From the NCBI RefSeq assembly GCF_005160265.1, contig NZ_CP039865.1:1636828-1700827 (forward strand): 64,000 bases of DNA, given 5' to 3'. The notes below the pieces were generated by a model. The model did no database searches, was not told where the DNA came from, and worked only from the letters and a program-made list of their open reading frames with translations. A program made the translations under genes and the position numbers. The stretch is from Phreatobacter aquaticus. Its GTDB lineage: Bacteria > Pseudomonadota > Alphaproteobacteria > Rhizobiales > Phreatobacteraceae. Of the stretch, positions 52,743 through 61,689 are shown one piece after another (position 1 is the first letter of the stretch; each line of letters opens with the position of its first letter).

Positions 52743-53540
52743 TCACGCACATTTCGCCGTGAACCCGCCATCCACCGGCAGGCAGACGCCGTTGATGTAG
52801 CTGGCTTCGTCGCTTGCCAGGAACACGGCGGCATTGGCGATGTCCCAGCCGGTGCCCATGCGGCCCATCGGGGTCGCCTCGTGGCGGGCCTTCACCATCT
52901 CGTCGGGCGAGCCATAGACGCCGCTGATCTGCTGGTAGATGAGCGGCGTGTCCATCAGGCCCGGCAGGATCGCGTTGCAGCGCAATCCGTCGCGCGCATA
53001 TTGCAGCGCCACGCCGACGGTGAACTGGTTCACCGCGCCCTTGGCGGCGTAATAGCTGGTGTAGGGATAGCCGACATAGCGGATGCCCGCCGACGACGAG
53101 ATGTTGGTGATGACGCCGGTCTTGCGCTCCATCATGGACGGGATCACCACCTTGCAGGCGATGAACATGCCGGTGACGTTGAGGTCGAGCTCGCGGTGCC
53201 ATTCCTCGACGGTGAGGTCCGGCGGGCCGCCCATCTTCGCATGCCCCACATTGTTGTGCAGGATGTCGACCGGCCCGAAGGCCTTCAGCGTGCGGGCAAC
53301 GACATCCTCCACCTCGGTGAGCTTGGTGACGTCGCAGACCAGGGCCTCGGCCTTGCCGCCTTCGCCAGCGATGATCTGAGCCGTCTCGTCCGCCGCCGTC
53401 CGGTTGATGTCAACGCAGACGACCTTCGCGCCGGCCCGCGCATAGGCCACCGCGCTCGCCTTGCCATTGCCCCAGCCGGGGCCAACCGAACCCGCGCCGA
53501 ACACCAGCGCCACGCGATCCTTCAGTCTTGTCATGGTCAT
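52743..53540 (-). CDS. Short-chain dehydrogenase/reductase
   Basis: A 265-residue SDR. The nucleotide motif is extended: VFGAGSVGPGWGNGKASAVAYARAGA instead of GxxxGIG. NNVG follows and the catalytic YxxxK is in TSYYAAKGAVNQF. It likely oxidises a hydroxyl of the cluster substrate with NAD(P). AAGGA lies before the ATG at 53540. It is the last gene of the minus-strand operon with the TRAP transporter, 7 bases after the DctM stop. Confidence 0.9.
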   Translation of the reverse strand: MTMTRLKDRVALVFGAGSVGPGWGNGKASAVAYARAGAKVVCVDINRTAADETAQIIAGEGGKAEALVCDVTKLTEVEDVVARTLKAFGPVDILHNNVGHAKMGGPPDLTVEEWHRELDLNVTGMFIACKVVIPSMMERKTGVITNISSSAGIRYVGYPYTSYYAAKGAVNQFTVGVALQYARDGLRCNAILPGLMDTPLIYQQISGVYGSPDEMVKARHEATPMGRMGTGWDIANAAVFLASDEASYINGVCLPVDGGFTAKCA

Positions 53541-53547
53541 GCAGTCC

Positions 53548-54840
53548 TTATCCCGCGTAGCCGACGAGCACTCGCGGCAGCCAGAGAACGGTTGAGGGGA
53601 AGACCGAGATGATGATCAGCACCACGACACCTGCCGCCAGGAAGGGGCCGAGTTCGCGGCTCTCCTCCTCGAGCTTCACCTCGGCGAAGTTGGCGCAGAT
53701 GTAAAGCAGGATGCCCACCGGTGGCGTGATCAGCCCGAGGCAGAGGTTGAACACCATGACCAGCCCGAAATGAACAAGGTCGATGCCGACCGCCTGCACC
53801 ACCGGCACAAGCACCGGGATGAGGATGAACATCGCTGGCAACGGCTCCATGAAGATGCCGATGATCAAAAGGAACACGTTGATCATCATGAGGATGATCA
53901 CCGGATCCGATGAGACCGAGGCGATCCAGGCCGCCGATGCCCGCGGCAGGCCTGACACCGCCAGCAGCCAGCCGAAGCCCGAGGACAGCGCGATGATGAA
54001 CATCACCAGCGCCGTGTCGAGGGCCGTCTGCACGAGGATCGGCCAGATCGATTTGAGCGTCAGCTCGCGATAGACGAAGAAGCCGACAAGCGCCGCATAG
54101 ACCACCGCGATGGTGGCGCTCTCGGTCACCGTCACAACGCCGCCGGTGACGCCGATCAGGATGATCACCGGCATCATCAGCGCCCACATGGCAGGCCCGA
54201 TCAGCTTCGGGATCTCGCGCAGCGGCACGGCCTCGGAGACGGGATAGTTGCGCTTCACCGCGATGATATAGGCCGCGATCATCAGCGAGAGGCCGAGCAG
54301 CACGCCAGGCACGATCCCGCCGAGGAACAAGGCGATGATCGACACGCCCTTGGCGGCCGACAGGCCGTAGATGACCAGCGGGATCGAGGGTGGAATGATC
54401 GGTCCGTTGACGCAGGCCGACGCCATGAGCGCCGCCGCGAAGCCGCCGCCATAGCCCTGCTTCTTCATGGCCGGGATCAGCACCTTGCCGAGCGCCGAGG
54501 CATCGGCCGCGGCCGAGCCGGACAGGCCCGAGAAGATCATGGCCGCCGTCACCGAGGTCAGTGCCAGTCCGCCGCGGAACCGGCCGACCATCGCATTGGC
54601 CAGCTTGATGATCTGGTCGGTGATGCCGCCGCCATTCATCAGATTGCCGGCCAGGATGAAGAAGGGGATGGCCAGCAGCGCATAGGAATCGGCGCCCACC
54701 AGCGTGCGCTGGGCGAGCAGCGACATGGGCAGGCCGCCATGGGCCCAGATCGCTCCCATGGTCGACAGGCCGAGCGCGAAGCCGATGGGAAAGGACAGGG
54801 CGAGCAGGACGAAAAAGCCGCCGATCAGGACCGTGCCCAT
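53548..54840 (-). CDS. TRAP transporter, large permease subunit (DctM family)
   Basis: A 430-residue inner-membrane protein with about 12 hydrophobic segments. GGLPMSLLAQRTLVGADSYALLAIPFFILAGNLMN (in two stretches) is the DctM start, and FGLVMVFNLCLGLITPPVGILLY near the end is diagnostic. It drives uptake of organic acids with the sodium or proton gradient. Its start overlaps the stop of the small subunit by one base. Confidence 0.94.
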   Translation of the reverse strand: MGTVLIGGFFVLLALSFPIGFALGLSTMGAIWAHGGLPMSLLAQRTLVGADSYALLAIPFFILAGNLMNGGGITDQIIKLANAMVGRFRGGLALTSVTAAMIFSGLSGSAAADASALGKVLIPAMKKQGYGGGFAAALMASACVNGPIIPPSIPLVIYGLSAAKGVSIIALFLGGIVPGVLLGLSLMIAAYIIAVKRNYPVSEAVPLREIPKLIGPAMWALMMPVIILIGVTGGVVTVTESATIAVVYAALVGFFVYRELTLKSIWPILVQTALDTALVMFIIALSSGFGWLLAVSGLPRASAAWIASVSSDPVIILMMINVFLLIIGIFMEPLPAMFILIPVLVPVVQAVGIDLVHFGLVMVFNLCLGLITPPVGILLYICANFAEVKLEEESRELGPFLAAGVVVLIIISVFPSTVLWLPRVLVGYAG

Positions 54841-55340
54841 CAGAAGTCTCCCACAGAGCCTTCGGGCCGTCGCTTTGACGGATCGACGATCTTTTCAATG
54901 AAGTAGAGCATCATCATCGCGCAGGAGACCGGCGCGGAGAAATAGAACCAGGCCGGGCTGATATCGAGCGCGCCATAGGTGTTGGGCAGCACGTCGATCG
55001 ACAGTTTCATGCTGTAGATGAACAGGATGGCGATGAAGAGCAGATTGCCGACCTCGATGATCCAGAACATCACCTCCTTGGCGCGGCCCTTCAGCATGTC
55101 CATGAACATGTCGACGCCGATATGCAGCTTCTGCCTGTAGAGGACGGCTGCACCGACGAAGGTGATCCAGATGAACAGCATGTTCGAGACCTGCTCGATC
55201 CAGGCGATCGGCGAATTGATCACATAGCGCCACCAGACGGCGGCAATGGTGATCAGCACGATGGCGGCGACGCAGGTGCCGAGGAACAGCTTGGCGATCT
55301 CGGTGACGACATTCGAGAGCTTGCTGATGATGGCCGTCAT
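54840..55340 (-). CDS. TRAP transporter, small permease subunit (DctQ family)
   Basis: A 166-residue inner-membrane protein with four membrane segments, including WWRYVINSPIAWIEQVSNMLFIWITFVGAA (typical DctQ) and VGNLLFIAILFIYSMKL. The ATG at 55340 gives the usual length; the frame extends upstream to 55445 without coding character. It pairs with the DctM protein encoded directly downstream. Confidence 0.92.
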   Translation of the reverse strand: MTAIISKLSNVVTEIAKLFLGTCVAAIVLITIAAVWWRYVINSPIAWIEQVSNMLFIWITFVGAAVLYRQKLHIGVDMFMDMLKGRAKEVMFWIIEVGNLLFIAILFIYSMKLSIDVLPNTYGALDISPAWFYFSAPVSCAMMMLYFIEKIVDPSKRRPEGSVGDF

Positions 55341-55415
55341 GGACTGCGATTTCCCCTTCTGCGCCACCCGTGTGCAGGGCGCGTTCGTCTCGCCCGGTGT
55401 CTGAGCCAGGTGGTA

Positions 55416-55442
55416 TGGCCGGCAGCGGACAGCCGCCGGCCA
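55416..55442 (-). other. Intercistronic hairpin between TRAP binding-protein and permease genes
   Basis: TGGCCGGC and GCCGGCCA form a perfect 8-bp stem around an 11-base loop, 17 bases after the DctP stop. No T-run follows. The position, like that of the ugpB hairpin, suggests a role in making more binding protein than permease. Confidence 0.6.
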
Positions 55443-55458
55443 CACGCATTCGAATGGA

Positions 55459-56454
55459 TCAGGCGATCTGGGCCATGCGGTCGGCCCAGCGCTTGCCGGC
55501 GGGGAACTCGGTGATCAGGCTCTTCACCGACTGGGTGAAGGCGGCCTTGTCGACCTCCGTGATGACGATCTTCTTGGCCTTCACCTTTTCCAGGATCTGC
55601 GCGTCGTCGGCGATCACCTTCGGCCGGATGTCGGCTTCCATGTCGCGGCCAGCCTTGTCGACGGCGGCGCGAAGCTCGGGGCTCAGCCGCTCGTAGACCG
55701 TCTGCGACATCAGGATGCAATTGTCCTGCATCATGTGCTCGGTCAGCGACATGTGGGTGTTGGCGTCGAAAATGCCGGAATTGAAGGTCAGGCCCATCGG
55801 GTTCTCCTGGCCGTCGATCACGCCGGACTTCAGCGCCTGGAACACTTCCGGGAAGGCCATCGGCGTCGGCGAGGCGCCGAACAGCTCGAACGTGCGCCGC
55901 CACAGGGCCGTCTCCGGCACGCGGATCTTCAGGCCCTTCATGTCGGCCGGCGACTTCACCACGCGGTTGCACGACAGCATGCGCGGCATCCGCGGGATGG
56001 CAGCGACCGGACGCAGCTTGGCGACCTTGCCGATATCCTCCTGATACTCGGCGCGCATCGTGTCCCAGACGCGGTCCTTGTGGGCGACATCCTTGAACAG
56101 ATAGGGGTGGGTCCAGACCTCGGCCGGGCGGTAGACGCCGGCCAGCACGCCCTGTCCGGGCGAGCCGATCTGGATCGCGCCCTGCTGGATCGCCTCGATA
56201 TGCTCGCGCTCGCCGCCGAGCGACCCGCCATGATGGTTGGTCACCACGATCTGGCCGCGGGTCAGTTCGCCGAGCCGCTTGCCGAAGAAGTCGAGCGACA
56301 GGCCGATGAAGTCCTGCTGGGACGCCGTGTTGGCGCCGATCCACTGCAGGGTCTGGGCGCGCAGCGTCACCGGCGCTGCGAGCAGGGCGGTGCCGGCGCC
56401 AAGACCGCCGAGCACGGCGCGGCGGGACAGGGATGTCTTGCCGGAATGGGTCAT
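55459..56454 (-). CDS. TRAP transporter substrate-binding protein (DctP family)
   Basis: A 331-residue periplasmic protein. The signal peptide has SLSRRAVLGGLGAGTALL (Tat type) and is cut near LRAQ. The family features are VWTHPYLFKDVAHKDRVWDTM, GLKIRVPETALWRRTFELFGASPTPMAFPEVFQAL and GVIDGQENP. The Arg in IRVPE is the one that binds the carboxylate of the ligand. AGGAGG lies before the ATG. The ligand is therefore probably an organic or sugar acid. Confidence 0.93.
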   Translation of the reverse strand: MTHSGKTSLSRRAVLGGLGAGTALLAAPVTLRAQTLQWIGANTASQQDFIGLSLDFFGKRLGELTRGQIVVTNHHGGSLGGEREHIEAIQQGAIQIGSPGQGVLAGVYRPAEVWTHPYLFKDVAHKDRVWDTMRAEYQEDIGKVAKLRPVAAIPRMPRMLSCNRVVKSPADMKGLKIRVPETALWRRTFELFGASPTPMAFPEVFQALKSGVIDGQENPMGLTFNSGIFDANTHMSLTEHMMQDNCILMSQTVYERLSPELRAAVDKAGRDMEADIRPKVIADDAQILEKVKAKKIVITEVDKAAFTQSVKSLITEFPAGKRWADRMAQIA

Positions 56455-56556
56455 GGTGTTCCTCCTAGTTGGCCGCTGACCCGTTGGCCGGGTCTAGCGT
56501 GTGGTTTCCTCAGGGATAGATCGCGCCGGCTTGGCCGGTCTGCTTGTTGTGCGGCT

Positions 56557-56591
56557 GCCGCCCCGCCTCCGTCAGGGAGGCAAGGGGCGGC
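56557..56591 (-). other. Strong hairpin between the SAF oxidoreductase and DctP genes
   Basis: GCCGCCCC-GCCTCC pairs with GGAGGC and GGGGCGGC with a 2-base bulge, around a 5-base loop. It lies 31 bases after the oxidoreductase stop and before the TRAP genes. It may be a terminator or an internal attenuator of the operon. Confidence 0.5.
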
Positions 56592-56621
56592 GCGCTGGTG
56601 GTCACGTCCAGGACCTGGATG

Positions 56622-57980
56622 TCAGGCCTGTTTGGCATTCGGCCTGGCAAAGGCCGCTTCCATCTCGCGGCGGACCTTCACCGCCTGGCTGTTCGGATCG
56701 TACTCGACGTCGCTCCACTTCAGCCGCTCGCCGACCTTGATCGGGTTCTTCAGCTTGACGTTATGTGCAAGGCCGAGCGGGAGATAGCCCTGGGCGAGCG
56801 AGGCATCGGCCGGGGTCTGCTTGCCCCAGACACAGAAGCCGCCTTCGCCGTCCAGCATCTCGCCCGGCTTGAGGTCGCGCTTGGCGGTGGCGATCACGTC
56901 CGAGTTGAAGCAGATCGGCGCACCCGTCGCCTCCTTGCGCAGCGCGGCGGAGGCCACCGAATAGCCGAGCTCCAGACCGATCATGTGGATCGGCCGGTAG
57001 AGGCAGGAATATTTGCCGCTCTTGTCGGGCAGCATGGAATATTCCCGGAAGCACTCTTCCGAATAGGCGCTGTCGCTCTCGAACACGACATAGGTGCCCA
57101 TGACGAGTGAATGCGGCACGTCGGTGCCGTCGCGATAGACCGAGGAGGTGACCTCCGTCACGCCCTTGCGCTCCAGCACGCCGCCATCCGCCTTCGGCTT
57201 GCAGATCTCGGCATGTTCGAAGCGGGTCGCCGGCGGGAAGGACAGGCCCTCCGACTGGGATTCCAGACCCGTCGCATTGCACACCGCGGTCATCTCGATG
57301 CCCGACTTGGTGCCGTCGACGAAGGAGTTGAACATCTTCGGATTGATCGAGTTGCGATCCTTGATCTTCATGTACTTGTCGAGGATGTCCCACACCGTGT
57401 CGGGCGTCGACTGGTGGTAGGTCGGGTGGTAGCGCGTGCCCTTGCCGGCAGCGACCACCTTGAAGCCGGACGCGCGGGCCCAGTCGACGTGGTCGGCGAT
57501 GAGCGCCGGCTGGTCGCCCCAGGCGAGCGAATAGACGACACCGGCCGCCTTCGCCTTGCGGGCGAGGATCGGGCCCGCCACCGCATCGGCCTCGACATTG
57601 ACCATCACGATATGCTTGCCGTTGTCGATCGCCTTGATCGCGAAGCGGATGCCGGCGCCGGGATCACCGGTTGCCTCGATGATCACCTCGATCCCCGGAT
57701 GGGTGACCAGCGAATCCGCATTGTCGGTGATGAAAGTCGACCCGTGCTTCAGCGCATCATCGATCGACGGCGCCGCATATTGCTCGTCGGGCCAGCAGGC
57801 GAGTTTCAGCTGCGAGCGGGCGCGGGCGGTGTTGAGGTCGGCGACGCCGACCAGATGCATGCCGGCGGTGGAGCGGGCCTGGCTCGCGAACATCGTGCCG
57901 AACTTGCCGGCGCCGATCAGCGCCACCGTGACGGGGCGGCCTGCCGCCTGTCGTTCAAGAAGCATGCGGTGAAGGTTCAT
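56622..57980 (-). CDS. NAD(P)-dependent oxidoreductase with C-terminal SAF domain
   Basis: A 452-residue protein. A Rossmann domain starts VTVALIGAGKFGTMFASQA, and a homoserine-dehydrogenase-like middle domain follows. The C-terminal SAF-type domain reads GEMLDGEGGFCVWGKQTPAD and YLPLGLAHNVKLKNPIKVGE. Proteins of this layout are found in sugar-acid and polyol catabolic clusters, but their reactions are mostly not known. It is the first gene of the minus-strand operon and is divergent from the LysR gene. Confidence 0.85.
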   Translation of the reverse strand: MNLHRMLLERQAAGRPVTVALIGAGKFGTMFASQARSTAGMHLVGVADLNTARARSQLKLACWPDEQYAAPSIDDALKHGSTFITDNADSLVTHPGIEVIIEATGDPGAGIRFAIKAIDNGKHIVMVNVEADAVAGPILARKAKAAGVVYSLAWGDQPALIADHVDWARASGFKVVAAGKGTRYHPTYHQSTPDTVWDILDKYMKIKDRNSINPKMFNSFVDGTKSGIEMTAVCNATGLESQSEGLSFPPATRFEHAEICKPKADGGVLERKGVTEVTSSVYRDGTDVPHSLVMGTYVVFESDSAYSEECFREYSMLPDKSGKYSCLYRPIHMIGLELGYSVASAALRKEATGAPICFNSDVIATAKRDLKPGEMLDGEGGFCVWGKQTPADASLAQGYLPLGLAHNVKLKNPIKVGERLKWSDVEYDPNSQAVKVRREMEAAFARPNAKQA

Positions 57981-58206
57981 GCGACGGACGTCCTCTGCCA
58001 GATTCCGGGACGGCTACCGCCATGAGCGGGGCCGAAGATGGACGGCGTGAAGTGGTCGCGGGTCAGGAATGCGGTCGACCGGCCCAAGGGCCCCGGCCGT
58101 TCGCCAGGCAGCGCGGCGTCGTCGCCGTTCTGCAATATCCTCCCCCGCGGCCCGTTCTTGCGCGTGGCCGTCGTCCAGTCTTGGGTAAACGCTAACAAGG
58201 ATGGCA

Positions 58207-58224
58207 ATTTCACGGAAACGAAAT
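58207..58224. promoter_or_regulatory. Candidate LysR binding site
   Basis: ATTTC and GAAAT form an inverted repeat with an 8-base spacer in the 276-base divergent gap between the SAF oxidoreductase and LysR genes, 33 bases before the LysR start. LysR proteins usually bind partly symmetric A/T-flanked repeats of about this size. No test of function. Confidence 0.35.
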
Positions 58225-58256
58225 AAACTGGCCAAATCGATGAGCAGGATTTGCCA

Positions 58257-59201
58257 ATGATCCGGGGTATGCCGCCGCTGAAATGCCTGCAGACCTTCAC
58301 CGCGGTGATGGAGAGTGGCAGCTTCGCGCGCGCCGCCGAGAGCCTCAACGTCACGCCCTCGGCGGTCAGCCACCAGATCCGCATGCTTGAGGATATCCTC
58401 GGCAAGCCCTTGTTCGTGCGCAAGAACCGCACCGTCGAGCCGAGCGAGGACGCGGTCGCCTATGCCAATGCGCTGGGCGAGAGCTTCACCCGCATCGCGG
58501 TCGCCACCAGCCGCTTCTCGTCGGAGGGCGGGGTCCAGCGGCTGATGCTGCACTCGGCGCCGAGCCTTGCCACGCTCTGGCTGGTGCCGCGGCTTGCCTC
58601 GTTCCGCCGCCGCCATCCCGAGATCGACCTGACCCTGTTCGCCGGCCACGAACCGGCCAAGCTCGGCGACGAGGGCTTCATGATCGACATCCAGTATGCC
58701 CGCCCGGTGCCGGAGGATTGCGAGGGCATCGCGCTTGGCGAGGAGACGATCCTGCCGCTGGCGAGCCCCGACTTTGTCGAGCGGCACCGGCTGGAGCGGG
58801 TCGAGGACATCTCCAACGTGCCGCTGATCCATTCGGTGCGCTGCGTGGTGCAATGGGACCAGTGGGTGGCGCGCCATGCGCCCCATGTCATGCTCAACCG
58901 GCGCGCCATGACCTTCGACCGCGCCTTCCTCGCCCTGATGGCGGCGCGCGACGGCCTCGGCCTGATGCTGGAATCCAACCTGCAGGCTTCCGACATGCTG
59001 CGAGCGGGCGAACTGGTCCTGCCCTTCGGACCGCTCGGCATCACGGCCGTGGCGCATCGTCTGATCTATCGGCGCGAGGATCGCGCGCGGCCGCAGATCG
59101 AGGCCTTCGTTGCCTGGATCACCGACGAGATGGCGGCTGACCGTGCTCTTGCGGGCCAGTCGCAAGGCTCGCCTCGACGGCCGTTGCCATCGCTGGCCTG
59201 A
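58257..59201 (+). CDS. LysR family transcriptional regulator (GcvA type)
   Basis: A 314-residue regulator. The winged helix-turn-helix is GSFARAAESLNVTPSAVSHQIRMLED, preceded by PPLKCLQTFTAVMESG as in the GcvA/AmpR group. The C-terminal substrate-binding-like domain follows. ATG 58257 has GCAGGA upstream. It is divergent from the operon of the SAF oxidoreductase, TRAP transporter and SDR and is the likely activator of it. Confidence 0.92.
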   Translation: MIRGMPPLKCLQTFTAVMESGSFARAAESLNVTPSAVSHQIRMLEDILGKPLFVRKNRTVEPSEDAVAYANALGESFTRIAVATSRFSSEGGVQRLMLHSAPSLATLWLVPRLASFRRRHPEIDLTLFAGHEPAKLGDEGFMIDIQYARPVPEDCEGIALGEETILPLASPDFVERHRLERVEDISNVPLIHSVRCVVQWDQWVARHAPHVMLNRRAMTFDRAFLALMAARDGLGLMLESNLQASDMLRAGELVLPFGPLGITAVAHRLIYRREDRARPQIEAFVAWITDEMAADRALAGQSQGSPRRPLPSLA

Positions 59202-59223
59202 GCGGGACCTACTATCCCGACAT

Positions 59224-59260
59224 GAAAAGGCCCGGCCGGATGAACCGGTCGGGCCTCTTC
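59224..59260. terminator. Bidirectional terminator between convergent genes
   Basis: GAAAAGGCCCG..CCGG pairs with CCGG.CGGGCC.CTTC around a short loop. On the minus strand the right arm ends in CCTTTTC, which fits termination of the 59601 gene; on the plus strand it serves the LysR gene. Confidence 0.7.
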
Positions 59261-59280
59261 ATGGTCAGATCCTCAGGATA

Positions 59281-59601
59281 TTACCAGACGGGACCGCGGC
59301 ACACCCGCTGGCCCCACCGGTTGATCCAGCACCGGCGCACCGGGCCCGGACCGCCCCAACGGCGACCGCGCCAGCCGGGTCCGCCCCGCCAGCCGGGGCC
59401 ACCGCGCCAGCCGGGACGACCGCGCCAATCGCGGCGCTGCATCTCGCTCGGCTCGGTCGCGGCGGCAGCGCCGCCGAAGGCGCCACGAACCGCGCCGACC
59501 GTCGACATGTCGTTGGGAGCCGCCTGCGCGGCACTCACGCCACCAAGGCCCGCCGCCACCAGACCACCCATCATCGTGGTCAGAAAGATTCTTCGTTCCA
59601 T
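59281..59601 (-). CDS. Small secreted Gly/Trp/Arg-repeat protein
   Basis: A 106-residue protein. The signal peptide MERRIFLTTMMGGLVAAGLGG is cut near AQAA. The mature part contains tandem repeats of Gly-Trp-Arg-Gly-Gly-Pro (three near-identical units at about 65-85) followed by a short Cys-containing end RRCWINRWGQRVCRG. AGGAGGAAG precedes the ATG. Similar basic, aromatic, low-complexity tails are seen in other alphaproteobacterial exported proteins of unknown role, perhaps in surface or polyanion binding. Confidence 0.75.
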   Translation of the reverse strand: MERRIFLTTMMGGLVAAGLGGVSAAQAAPNDMSTVGAVRGAFGGAAAATEPSEMQRRDWRGRPGWRGGPGWRGGPGWRGRRWGGPGPVRRCWINRWGQRVCRGPVW

Positions 59602-59773
59602 GCTGCTTCCTCCTGCTGGCCTTACAAGCTGGCCCACCTGACGATGAAACAGGCAGGTCGCGGGGAGGTTCCGCGAGCCCAGGAATTTTGGAGCCGGCTC
59701 GCGATCTCCTGCCAGGGAAGCAGCGGGCGGCCCATCGGCCGCCCGGTCGTTGAATATGCCGCCTGGTTGTCGA

Positions 59774-60787
59774 TCAGGCCGCCGGCATCTTGATCGAGGT
59801 GTCGAGGAAGCTGTTGCTGGCGAAGGATGCGAGATCCACCGCGCCGACATTCTCGAAATAGGCCTTCACCAGCTCATAGTCCTCCTTGAGCCGGTCGGCG
59901 TTGAGCGCGCCCAGCGCGACCGATGTCGTGGTGGGATCGCGCATCAGTTCGAGGATGCGTGTCCACTGGTTGCGCTGGTTGGCTTCGTCGAGCCCCGAGA
60001 CCGAGGCCATCAGCGCCTTCAGGCCCGGCCCGATATCGCCCACACAGGCTTGGAAGGCCTTCTGCGACACCCGCACGAAGGACCGAACGACCTCCGGCTT
60101 CTTGGCGAGAAAATCGCCATTGGCGATGACCGAATTGCCATAGGTGTTGATGCCGAGATCCCGCCAGGCGGCAAAGCCTAGATCGGCGCCGAACTCGCGC
60201 ACCTTCAGATCGTGCTCGTTGTAGAAGTCGGACGTGATGTCGATCGCCTTGGAGCGCAGCGCCTGGATCTTCGCCTGCGGACTGACATTCACGAACTTCA
60301 CGGAGGCCGGATCGATGCCGACCTTGCGGGCGAAGGCCGGCCACATCAGGCGCGAGGCGTCGCCCGGCGGATTGCCGATCGAGCGGCCGGGGAAGTCCTT
60401 CGGGCCGGTGATGCCGCTCGACTTCAGCCAGTAGAACCCTTGCGGCGAATTAGCATAGACGACCATGACGGACGAGAGGTTGGAGCCGCGCGAGCGGGCG
60501 AGCAGGGCGGTGGCCATGTCGGCAATGCCGAGCTCGGCGCCACCGGCCGCCACGCGCTGCGCCGAGGCGCCCGAGCCGCGTCCCGCCTCGATCGAAAGAT
60601 CGATGCCGGCCTGCTCGTACCAACCCTGGGCCTTGGCGTAGTAATAGGGGGCGTGGTCTGCGGTCGGCGTCCAGTTGAGCACCAGGTTTACTTTTTCCGC
60701 CGCCCGTGCGAGGCGCGGAGCCATCAAGGTTGCGCCGGCAAGGCCGCCGACAAAGACGCGCCGCGTCGTTTCATGGAGCTTCGACAT
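59774..60787 (-). CDS. ABC transporter substrate-binding protein, NMT1/THI5 type
   Basis: A 337-residue periplasmic protein. The Tat-type signal has TTRRVFVGGLAG and is cut near ARAA. VNLVLNWTPTADHAPYYYAKAQGWYEQAG is the classic NMT1/THI5 start. The family binds thiamine pyrimidines and other small heterocycles or acids. No THI riboswitch was found upstream. It is divergent from a TetR gene; the ATPase is 965 bases away beyond that regulator. Confidence 0.9.
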   Translation of the reverse strand: MSKLHETTRRVFVGGLAGATLMAPRLARAAEKVNLVLNWTPTADHAPYYYAKAQGWYEQAGIDLSIEAGRGSGASAQRVAAGGAELGIADMATALLARSRGSNLSSVMVVYANSPQGFYWLKSSGITGPKDFPGRSIGNPPGDASRLMWPAFARKVGIDPASVKFVNVSPQAKIQALRSKAIDITSDFYNEHDLKVREFGADLGFAAWRDLGINTYGNSVIANGDFLAKKPEVVRSFVRVSQKAFQACVGDIGPGLKALMASVSGLDEANQRNQWTRILELMRDPTTTSVALGALNADRLKEDYELVKAYFENVGAVDLASFASNSFLDTSIKMPAA

Positions 60788-60868
60788 GCCGTTCCCCTTC
60801 GCGTGTCAGAGTGCCGCCAGGACCTGGCGGGCTGGAGGGTCGAGTGAACCACTGTTCCTTGAATTAGA

Positions 60869-60882
60869 CAACCAGTTGGTTG
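60869..60882. promoter_or_regulatory. Candidate TetR operator
   Basis: CAACCA and TGGTTG form an inverted repeat with a 2-base spacer in the 159-base gap between the NMT1-type gene (minus) and the TetR gene (plus). Position and symmetry fit a local TetR operator controlling both genes. Confidence 0.6.
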
Positions 60883-60946
60883 ATAGTGATCGGATCGCGC
60901 CGGCATTGCTCTGCCTTCGGGCGCCCGGCCAGCAGGGACGGACGAT

Positions 60947-61606
60947 GTGAGCCTGAAGCCCAAACCACAGCCGAAAGTGGTCCGCGTGCCGGGCCAGCGT
61001 GACCCGGAAGCGAGCCAGCGGGCGCTGCTCGACGCCGCCGTCGCGGAGTTCGCGGAAAAGGGCCTGGCCGGTGCCCGCGTCGACGAGATTGCGGGACGGG
61101 CCGGCGTCAACAAGCAGCTCGTCTACCACCATTTCGGCAACAAGGACGACCTCTACCAGGCAGCCCTCGAGCGGGTCTATGCCGAGATCCGCGAGCGCGA
61201 GCGGGCCTTGAAGCTTGGTGATCTCGCCCCCGTCGCGGCGATGGAGCGGCTGGTCGGTTTCTCCTTCGACTATCTCGTCGACCATCCGGAATTCGTGGCC
61301 CTGCTGACCGATGAGAACCGCCAGGGCGCGCGCCATGTCCAACGCTCGGAACGGCTGCAGGAAATGCATTCGCCGCTGATCCAGCTGATCGGCGAGACCC
61401 TGGAAAAGGGCGGGCGCGAAGGCCTGTTCCGCACTGATCTCGACGCGGTGAATGTCTATATCTCGATCGCCGGCCTGTCCTATTTCTACATGTCGAACGG
61501 CCGCACGCTGTCGGCGATCTTCGGCCGCAAGCTGGATACGGCGAAGGCCCTGGCGGCTCGGCGCAAGCACGTCATCGATTTCGCATTGGGGGCGCTCAGG
61601 GCGTGA
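60947..61606 (+). CDS. TetR family transcriptional regulator
   Basis: A 219-residue regulator. The helix-turn-helix is VDEIAGRAGVNKQLVYHHFGNKDDLY. The ligand domain contains LVDHPEFVALLTDENRQGARHV, a pattern seen in TetR proteins with a TetR_C domain that govern small-molecule catabolism. The start is GTG. It lies between the binding-protein gene and the ATPase gene of an ABC system and probably controls it. Confidence 0.9.
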   Translation: MSLKPKPQPKVVRVPGQRDPEASQRALLDAAVAEFAEKGLAGARVDEIAGRAGVNKQLVYHHFGNKDDLYQAALERVYAEIRERERALKLGDLAPVAAMERLVGFSFDYLVDHPEFVALLTDENRQGARHVQRSERLQEMHSPLIQLIGETLEKGGREGLFRTDLDAVNVYISIAGLSYFYMSNGRTLSAIFGRKLDTAKALAARRKHVIDFALGALRA

Positions 61607-61689
61607 CGCCCGATGGCTCCGGCGTCTCCCATCCGCCCGATCGCAAGGCATGACCAGTCGCGTCGTGTCTGCCTTGCAGCGCAGACATT

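Noticed and set aside
60788-60946. THI (TPP) riboswitch expected upstream of an NMT1/THI5-type binding protein
   Set aside because: The conserved CUGAGA and ACCUGA-type elements are absent in this gap and also before 34055.
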